DNA of 32,372 bases, taken from positions 1 through 32,372 of the forward strand of contig JAUMYK010000013.1 of the NCBI GenBank assembly GCA_030528665.1, given 5' to 3'. How positions within the stretch are numbered: position 1 is the stretch's first letter; every line of letters begins with the position of its first letter. Made by a program: the position numbers and the translations under genes. This document shows positions 27,335-32,372 of this stretch, in pieces. The DNA is from a bacterium. GTDB lineage: Bacteria; Patescibacteria; JAEDAM01; Absconditabacterales; Absconditicoccaceae. The notes below the pieces were generated by a model. That model saw only the letters and a program-made list of their open reading frames with translations, was not told the origin of the DNA and did not search any database.

Positions 27335-28087
27335 ATGCAAGCCCCATTTCAGACCAATGAAGATACCATTATTAGCTTTCTCGCTTTTTTCAATGAAATA
27401 GATAAACACTTTGACAAGATTTTGGGAGAAGATGGTTTTTCCCCCTATAATGAAAAACTCAAAAAAATTGCCGAAGGGAGATATTCGGTTTCCAATTTTG
27501 TCAGAAAACATCTCTATCAGCTCAGAAATTTTGGAGAACTGAGAAATTTTATCACGCACGGCATCAAAACCAATGGAGAAACCTATGCGATGCCTACGCT
27601 CTCCGCAGTAGAAAAGATCAGCAAATATGCCCAAATTATTATGAAACCAGCTAGAGTGATTGATCTTTTCAAAAAAGAGGTCTTTAAAGCCCAAAAATCT
27701 GACTATCTCAAAAGTATTATCCCGCTGATGAAAAGTAAGAGTTATACCAATATCCCCATCTATGATGAACAGGGCAAGTTTGAAGGGATTTTGAGTCAAA
27801 GTAGACTCTTTCACTGGATAGCCGATCTGCTGATCAATGAGGATTATATCAATCTTTCTCTCCTCAAGGTCGAGCATATCCCACTCGAATATCACTGGAA
27901 AGATTACGCTTTTATTCCCAAGACAATGACGGTCTATGAGGTAGATGAGCTTTTCACCGATAAAAAACTTAATAATCAAAAATTCTCCGTAGCCTTCATT
28001 ACCGAAAATGGTGATCCTCAGGAGGATATTATAGGAATGATCTCCTCAAGTGATGCCAATATCATTGATCAGTACCTCTTTTTGTAG
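27335..28087 (+). CDS. CBS-domain protein (250 aa)
   Basis: The N-terminal half is helical with a KHLYQLRNFGELRNFITHG segment, a pattern of HEPN/DUF4145-like N-termini. The second half is a CBS-like pair: KSDYLKSIIPLMKSKSYTNI then YDEQGKFEGILSQSRLFHWI for the first, and MTVYEVDELF to EDIIGMISSSDANI for the second. CBS pairs usually sense adenosine nucleotides. No UGA codons, ends TAG. The start ATG at 27335 has no strong Shine-Dalgarno. There is no catalytic domain, so a regulatory role is likely; the partner is unknown. Confidence 0.8.
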   Translation: MQAPFQTNEDTIISFLAFFNEIDKHFDKILGEDGFSPYNEKLKKIAEGRYSVSNFVRKHLYQLRNFGELRNFITHGIKTNGETYAMPTLSAVEKISKYAQIIMKPARVIDLFKKEVFKAQKSDYLKSIIPLMKSKSYTNIPIYDEQGKFEGILSQSRLFHWIADLLINEDYINLSLLKVEHIPLEYHWKDYAFIPKTMTVYEVDELFTDKKLNNQKFSVAFITENGDPQEDIIGMISSSDANIIDQYLFL

Positions 28088-28217
28088 ATGCTGAGGGGGA
28101 AAAAAATTAAAAACTCTGATTTCCTCTGGTCATTCCGCTTTTTGAGTAAAACTTCTTGATTTCTCGTGTCAAAAGAGTAGGCTTACCATACTTTTATATT
28201 CTCATCTCTTTCTAGCT

Positions 28218-28316
28218 ATGAAAAAAAATAAGACCTTTAAAGTAATTACGATCGTGGTATTGGTAATTGCTTTGATTTCCTTGCTTGCAGGTGGATTTCT
28301 AGCCCTTCTTGGCTAA
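28218..28316 (+). CDS. Single-helix membrane peptide (32 aa)
   Basis: A short frame, MKKNKTFK followed by a 20-residue hydrophobic helix and a C-terminal LLG, ending in TAA. The basic start followed by one helix is typical of small membrane proteins. It lies in an otherwise empty gap and just upstream of the VirB2-like gene. No conserved family can be named for so short a peptide. Confidence 0.45.
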   Translation: MKKNKTFKVITIVVLVIALISLLAGGFLALLG

Positions 28317-28352
28317 GGAGTCAGTTTTTTTTACTTTTTTATTGTGTACAAG

Positions 28353-28934
28353 ATGAGCGTTCGCTGGATCAAGGGAGTAATGTTGTGTTGATTGTTATTC
28401 TGTCCAATAACTACTTTGTTAGTGACTGCAAACCAAAAAGTAGACACAGTCCAAACTCAGTGAATTGTTGCATCACCAAACCCTTCTATCTCTGCTGGAA
28501 ATGTGAGGATACCTCAAAAAGCTCCAGACATTACAGATAAGGAACTTAAGGCTATGGAAAAGCAACTAGCAGAACAGGAAAAAGCAGCGAGGGCTTGAAT
28601 CAATCTTAGCAGCGACTGTATGCTGAATGGGAGTTGCAGTTTCTCAATCTACGATGCTCTCGATATCCGCCAAGAGGGAAGAGCTCCCGAGGAGAGAACC
28701 TCAGTAATGGTCTTTGTGCAGGATATTATCCTTGGTGCAACCTATTTTATAGGGACAGTAGTGACTGCATCTTTAATTGTCTCAGGCTTGTTTTATGTGC
28801 TTTCGCCTACTGATAGTGGATACCAGCAAAAAGCGAGCAAGGGGATCAAATACTCTTTGATTGGATTGGTAGTGGTGACTTTAGCTTTGGTGATTATTAG
28901 GCTAGTACAGTTCCTCGCCAGATGAGGAATATAA
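28353..28934 (+). CDS. VirB2/pilin-like membrane protein (193 aa)
   Basis: Four TGA codons read as Gly give 193 residues. The first is in the signal-peptide helix (VMLCGLLFCPITTLLV). A charged linker with ELKAMEKQLAEQEKAARA lies at about 65-85, followed by two cysteines (about 93 and 98). Two membrane helices follow at about 127-150 and 165-188, with the loop SPTDSGYQQKASKGIKYSLI between. This two-helix layout with a Lys/Gly-rich loop is that of TrbC/VirB2-like subunits common in Patescibacteria (GGxxYxxSxGD...KAKxxIxxAIxG). No other secretion genes are in the window. The exact family is not proven. Confidence 0.75.
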
Positions 28935-28979
28935 AAGGCTTGATTTTTACCGAGAAATCATCATACTCTATACGACTTA

Positions 28980-29012
28980 AAAGATCTCTCAGTGAGGGAT
29001 TTTTTGTATTTT
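28980..29012 (+). terminator. Terminator of the VirB2-like gene
   Basis: GATCTCTC (28983-28990) pairs with GAGGGATT (28994-29001, two G-T pairs) around a three-base loop, followed by TTTTT. Confidence 0.75.
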
Positions 29013-29036
29013 ACCTTGTATGCTAGAGACCAACTT

Positions 29037-29495
29037 ATGAAACCACAAGAAATCGAACAAATCAAAAATATTTTGCTCAATATTGAGGATGCAAAAAAAT
29101 CAATTCCCTATCTTTCAAATCTTGAACAGCATCCTGTGTTTTGACCTATATTTTCTTCCTTAAGTAAAGCAGAAAAACAGGAAGTAAACCAGATTATTGA
29201 TGACTATATCCTCGAAAAACTTGAACTTATCAAAAAGACTAAAGGTGGTCAGCTTTTTAATAGATTTGCTGAAAGTCAATCTGACTTGTTTTGGGCATTC
29301 CGCCGTAGTAATGATCCGCAGGCAAATGATCCTCAGTTTCAGACACTAGGCAAACAGGTAGAAATCGAGATGTTCAAGCTCGAGGGCATCCTTACTGAAA
29401 AAATGCTCAAACAAGAAAAAGGACTCGAAAAAGTGGTAGAATCCTTTTATAATATAGTATACTTGTTTTTCCCTAGGTTTAATGAGATAGAGTAG
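29037..29495 (+). CDS. Orphan helical protein (152 aa)
   Basis: One TGA (in HPVFGPIF) read as Gly gives 152 residues from the ATG at 29037 to a TAG. The protein is highly charged and helix-rich (KPQEIEQIKNILLNIEDAKK, VNQIIDDYILEKLELIKKTK), with FWAFRRSNDPQ in the middle and an aromatic C-terminus (NIVYLFFPRF). No signal peptide or membrane helix. Not recognised. It is convergent with the DUF1846-like gene, separated by only 10 bases and no terminator that I can see. Confidence 0.7.
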
Positions 29496-29505
29496 TGGGC
29501 AACTA

Positions 29506-30429
29506 TTATGAGGAGTGCTTACTGAGGATAGCAAGTTCTTTTTCAGCGGCTTGCTGGGCAGTAGGGAGATTGCTGAGTGCTTCCCAGCTTGGGCAGAGGA
29601 GCATATCGCTTGGCTGCTGGTAGCTATGGATGAGATTGTCTTTTGGGAGGTATTTTCCAAGGACTTTTTTGAGAAATATGAAATTACTTGTTGTACGTTC
29701 TTCCAAGCATATGCCTCCATCTTGAATCAGTTTTTTATCTGGATTTTTTGCAGATCGTGCTTGATGGATCGGATCTTCAGCTGCAAGCTCTGGAATCGGT
29801 AGTGTCTGCCACATACAAAAGCTGGATTTGATCCCAATTTCCTGATCTAGGTACAGTTGACTCATACAGGTTCTAAAGCTTTCGTGTTCCTCGCCAATCC
29901 CAGTGACAAAAATGAATTTTTTTTGGAGAGGAATATGATCATCTCCTCCAAGTCCAATCTCGCTGAGTATTCTCTTGTTGGAAAGGTAGCCCTTTTGTTG
30001 GTACTTCTCCCAGACGCGATACCCTTTTTTCTGAAATTTAGCTTCGATGCTGAAGATAATATCATACATATCCTCCATGTTGATATTGGTAATTACCAAC
30101 TGTGGTTTAATTCCGGTCGCAGTCTCGATTCTCTTCAAGGTAAACTCGAGATATTGTACGCAAGGGATTGCTTTTTTGGTAAAGAGATGGTTGCCGATGA
30201 GGGTATTTGCATTGATGCAGACCAAAATTGCAGCCTCAGCCTTAAATTGAGCAATGAGCTTTTTTTTGAGATCAGGCTCATAGCCTGGCAAAATTCTACT
30301 CGCAAAATCATCTTTCAAAAGCTTGCCCTGAAGTGCAATATAGAGGTTCCCAGCGACCTGATCCGCCCTATCCAAGAGCAGCTTTCTCATCAGTTCGAGA
30401 TATTTTTTGCTATCAAAACAAACTTCCAT
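29506..30429 (-). CDS. Shortened DUF1846 family protein (307 aa)
   Basis: The N-terminal two-thirds follow DUF1846 (UPF0371): FDSKKYL, LYIALQGKLLKDDFASRILPG (family KLYLEFGGKLxxDyHAsRVLPG), the ILVCINAN strand, QLVITNINM, GYLSNKRILSEIGLG and RTCMSQLYLDQEIG. DUF1846 proteins are usually near 490-500 residues, so this one lacks the C-terminal 180. The family's glycine-rich GPGSGK loop appears as GIGEEHESFR, so the nucleotide-loop-like element is lost. It has no UGA codon. The start ATG at 30429 fits the promoter at 30462-30490. DUF1846 proteins have an acyl-dehydratase/P-loop-like structure of unknown function. Confidence 0.75.
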   Translation of the reverse strand: MEVCFDSKKYLELMRKLLLDRADQVAGNLYIALQGKLLKDDFASRILPGYEPDLKKKLIAQFKAEAAILVCINANTLIGNHLFTKKAIPCVQYLEFTLKRIETATGIKPQLVITNINMEDMYDIIFSIEAKFQKKGYRVWEKYQQKGYLSNKRILSEIGLGGDDHIPLQKKFIFVTGIGEEHESFRTCMSQLYLDQEIGIKSSFCMWQTLPIPELAAEDPIHQARSAKNPDKKLIQDGGICLEERTTSNFIFLKKVLGKYLPKDNLIHSYQQPSDMLLCPSWEALSNLPTAQQAAEKELAILSKHSS

Positions 30430-30461
30430 AGCATAAAAGCAGAATATAAAATCTTAGCTCA

Positions 30462-30490
30462 AGTATAGTGAGTAGGGATATATTTGTCAA
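30462..30490 (-). promoter_or_regulatory. Near-consensus promoter of the DUF1846-like gene
   Basis: TTGACA (30490-30485), a 17-base spacer and TATACT (30467-30462) on the minus strand. The expected start near 30455 gives a leader of about 26 bases. Confidence 0.8.
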
Positions 30491-30570
30491 AAGAAAAGCT
30501 ATTTTTAACTTGAAAAAGACTTTACAATAGCTACAAAAGAGTCAGAATTTTATTTGCATTTTTCCTACTG

Positions 30571-31053
30571 ATGATGTCCAACTCCTGATTGCGTCCCTCT
30601 CGAGATGAATATTTTATGGAGGTCTGTCGTGCGATTGCCAAGAGAGCAACCTGTGACCGTGGCAGAAGTGGTTGCGTAATTGCCAGAGATCATCAAATCT
30701 TGGTGACAGGCTATGTTGGGGCGCCGAAGGGCTTGCCGCACTGTGATGAAGTAGGGCATCTCTACAAGGAAGTCAAGCATAATGATGGCAGTGTCTCTCA
30801 GCACTGTATGAGAACAGTCCATGCTGAGCAAAATGCGATCTGTCAGGCAGCCAAGCTTGGGATTGCACTGGATGGAGCTACCTTGTATTGTAAGATGACG
30901 CCTTGTAGAACCTGTGCTATGATGATTATAAACTGCGGTATCAAAAGGGTTATCTGTGAAAAAAAATATCATGCCTGAGCTGAAAGTGAGGAAATGTTCC
31001 AAAAAGTCTGAATCCAACTTGAATTTTTTGATGAAGAAATAGAAAAATATTAA
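30571..31053 (+). CDS. dCMP/cytidine deaminase family protein
   Basis: The 160-residue protein has the zinc-deaminase signature: HAEQNAI (His84, Glu86) and PCRTC (Cys112, Cys115). The N-terminal RPSRDEYFMEVCRAIAKRAT, the QILVTGYVGAPKGLPHC block and HCMRTVHAE are those of dCMP deaminases (ComEB type), which make dUMP for thymidylate synthesis. Three TGA codons are Gly: one at residue 6, two near the C-terminus (KKYHAGAESE, QKVGIQ). The start is set at the ATG 30571, upstream of the first UGA. It is a single gene upstream of tRNA-Val and divergent from the DUF1846-like gene. Confidence 0.92.
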
Positions 31054-31083
31054 GCGCTTTTAGGATTTTACAAAAGGAAGCTA

Positions 31084-31111
31084 TTGAAAAGGAGAGGAAA
31101 ATCGCTATATT
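31084..31111 (+). promoter_or_regulatory. Promoter for tRNA-Val
   Basis: TTGAAA (31084-31089), a 16-base spacer and TATATT (31106-31111). Transcription would start near 31118, four bases before the tRNA. Confidence 0.7.
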
Positions 31112-31121
31112 TCGATCAGCA

Positions 31122-31195
31122 GGGTAATTAGCTCAGTTGGTTAGAGCGCTTGCTCGACATGCAAGAGGTCACTGGTTCGAGTCCAGTATTACCCA
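31122..31195 (+). tRNA. tRNA-Val(GAC)
   Basis: A full cloverleaf of 74 bases: acceptor GGGTAAT/ATTACCC (31122-31128, 31188-31194) with discriminator A, D-arm GCTC/GAGC, anticodon stem CTTGC/GCAAG (31149-31153, 31161-31165), T-arm ACTGG-TTCGAGT-CCAGT. The seven-base anticodon loop reads TCGACAT, giving anticodon GAC (31156-31158) for valine codons GUC/GUU. Position 33, nearly always U, is C here. CCA is not encoded. It does not carry the UCA anticodon that reads UGA; that tRNA is elsewhere. Confidence 0.93.
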
Positions 31196-31249
31196 GGTTT
31201 GCTGTACAAGGCAAAATGCGGTTTTTTTCAGATTTTTTTCTTTTGAATT

Positions 31250-32212
31250 ATGAAACTTACGGTTAATCCATCACAAAGATATGCTAAAATGAGAGCGCAT
31301 ACCGCTACTCACCTTCTCCATGCTGAATTGGCACAATTTTTCCCAGAGACCAAACAAGCAGGTTCACTCGTTGATAGTGATTTTTTGAGATTTGATTTTT
31401 ATGCAGACAGATTGCTTACTCCGCAGGAACTCGCGATGATTGAGAAAAGGATCAATCAGATGATTTATCTCGCTCGTGAGGTAAAAGTGGAAGAAATGAG
31501 TATTGAAGCAGCAGGAAAGCTCGGAGCCAAGATGTTTTTTGAAGAAAAGTATGGCGATGTGGTGCGTGTTGTTCAGATCGTAAATGATGAACTTCCGCAG
31601 GAAATGCAACATGATGACAATGCTGAGTATTTTGCAAGCTATGGAGAAGTGCTTTCCATTGAACTCTGTGGAGGAACCCATGTTGCTAATACCAGAGAGA
31701 TTGGTGCATTTACTATCGTGTCTCAGGAGGCGGTAGCATCTGGGATCAAAAGAATTACCGCAGTGACAGGACACAAAGTCGTTGAAAAAATTGAAAATCA
31801 GACTACCTTACTCTGGAATCTCGCCCAAACCCTCGAAGTCAAGTCCATCGCGCAACTCCTTGAAAAAGCCAATAAAGTTGTTAAAGAATTTGCTGATGCA
31901 AGGGCAAAACTTGAAGCTATGGAGATGAAGGTGATGATCTCAGTTCTTCATGCTCAGCCACATCGTGCTACTGAGCAGTTTGATATTGTGATGCAAGTAC
32001 CTGCAGATTTGAATTTTAAAGCGCTTGTAGGTCTGGCAAAGGAGAGATGGTCCGGGAAAAATGTTTTAATTGGTAATGAGCAGGGAAACTTCTTGATTCT
32101 CGCTAAAGAATGAGTTTCTGCTAAGTTGCTTGCTCAGCAAGTAGGACTCAAAGGTGGTGGAAATGATAGTCAGGTACAAGGAAGAGATGAAAAGGTACTA
32201 GCTTTGTTATAG
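31250..32212 (+). CDS. Alanyl-tRNA synthetase C-terminal half (editing + C-Ala), separate gene
   Basis: The 320-residue protein contains only the editing and C-Ala parts of alanyl-tRNA synthetase. The zinc-binding editing motifs are intact: HTATHLLH (His17, His21) and CGGTH (Cys140, His144). A helical linker (residues 185-235) and the C-Ala/DHHA1 end GLKGGGNDSQVQGRDEKV follow. One TGA (32111-32113) is Gly and lies just before the C-Ala end. The N-terminal catalytic and tRNA-recognition domains are missing; no sequence for them lies upstream, where the tRNA-Val gene ends 54 bases earlier. The Met start at 31250 coincides with the natural domain border. It is either one subunit of a split AlaRS or an AlaX-type editing protein. 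Confidence 0.88.
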
Positions 32213-32235
32213 TTGATAGTGGGGCACAAAAATAG

Positions 32236-32275
32236 AAAAAAAGAGGTCGAAAAATCAGACTTCTTTTTCCTTTTT
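32236..32275. terminator. Terminator of the AlaRS C-half gene, shared with the next gene
   Basis: AAAAAAAGAGGTC (32236-32248) pairs with GACTTCTTTTT (32258-32268, one G-T pair), followed by CCTTTTTT. The A-run on the other side suits the convergent minus-strand gene too. Confidence 0.8.
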
Positions 32276-32372
32276 TATTGCTTTTCACAAATCAGGAGAT
32301 GCCCAGTGATGACCTTACTATTGCAGACATCACGAAGTGGCATGATCCCTGTATTGAATCAGGATTCTTGAG
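32275..32372 (-). CDS. C-terminal end of a protein cut by the window edge
   Basis: The minus strand has an open frame from the window edge to a TAA at 32277-32275, directly before the shared terminator. The visible 31 residues end NTGIMPLRDVCNSKVITGHL plus a short tail LICEKQ. One in-frame TGA reads as Gly. Too short to name. The 5' part lies outside the window. Confidence 0.5.

Noticed and set aside
1..32372. CRISPR arrays, insertion sequences, rRNA genes, prophage genes
   Set aside because: No regularly spaced repeats, transposase, rRNA or phage structural genes were seen on either strand.

Overview
The window reads correctly only if UGA is a glycine codon. More than 60 in-frame TGA triplets interrupt otherwise intact housekeeping genes, and many sit where the protein family has an invariant glycine (FGGGTP of HemW, the GKGGDG and GGPSGGDGG loops of Obg, the IG...LG end of the RluE-type pseudouridine synthase, the WGG near the penicillin-binding protein C-terminus). 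Every gene called here ends in TAA or TAG. This is genetic code 25, known from Candidatus Absconditabacteria (SR1) and Gracilibacteria (BD1-5) in the Patescibacteria/CPR. Short intergenic gaps, compact operons and many unrecognised membrane or secreted proteins fit that group. The window alone does not decide between the two lineages. All coordinates below were re-derived with UGA = Gly, so they differ from a standard-code call.

Layout. 1-630: end of an upstream plus-strand unit (terminator only) and a small orphan gene on the minus strand. 630-3150: minus-strand unit of a small lipoprotein, an RluE-type pseudouridine synthase and rimO. 3213-4519: hemW on the plus strand, ending at a terminator shared with the next, convergent unit. 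4623-8949: minus-strand unit of obg, rlmH and a 726-residue orphan; the orphan has its own near-consensus promoter, embedded in the rlmH terminator. 9087-9845: a YebC-family gene. 10041-10205: a GC-rich, hairpin-rich island, probably a non-coding RNA. 10253-13053: a secreted phosphodiester-glycosidase-like lipoprotein followed by three unrecognised membrane proteins, two of them almost invisible under the standard code. 13160-15688: minus-strand argS, lspA and a DUF3127/OB-fold gene. 15744-16575: a doubtful small ORF and a secreted or membrane protein. 16741-22872: minus-strand cell-envelope operon of a peptidoglycan-binding protein, a large prepilin-like protein, a class B penicillin-binding protein and a transketolase-like protein. 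22914-22962: symmetric divergent promoter region, then clpP. 23646-24170: a four-helix membrane protein. 24298-25828: a CoA-binding protein and mnmA. 25955-29495: a secreted protein with a duplicated Cys-rich module, a CBS protein, a 32-residue membrane peptide, a VirB2-like membrane protein and an orphan. 29506-30429: a shortened DUF1846 protein. 30571-32212: a dCMP deaminase, tRNA-Val(GAC) and the C-terminal half of an alanyl-tRNA synthetase as a separate gene. The right edge cuts a minus-strand gene.

The functional core is translation and RNA modification (rimO, rluE-like, rlmH, mnmA, argS, alaS C-half, tRNA-Val, obg, YebC) plus envelope building and secretion (PBP, lspA, prepilin-like, VirB2-like, lipoproteins). 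Transcription signals are unusually readable: several promoters are TTGACA/TTGAAA-N16-17-TATACT/TATATT, and they decide some start codons. Shine-Dalgarno sites are weak or absent at many starts.
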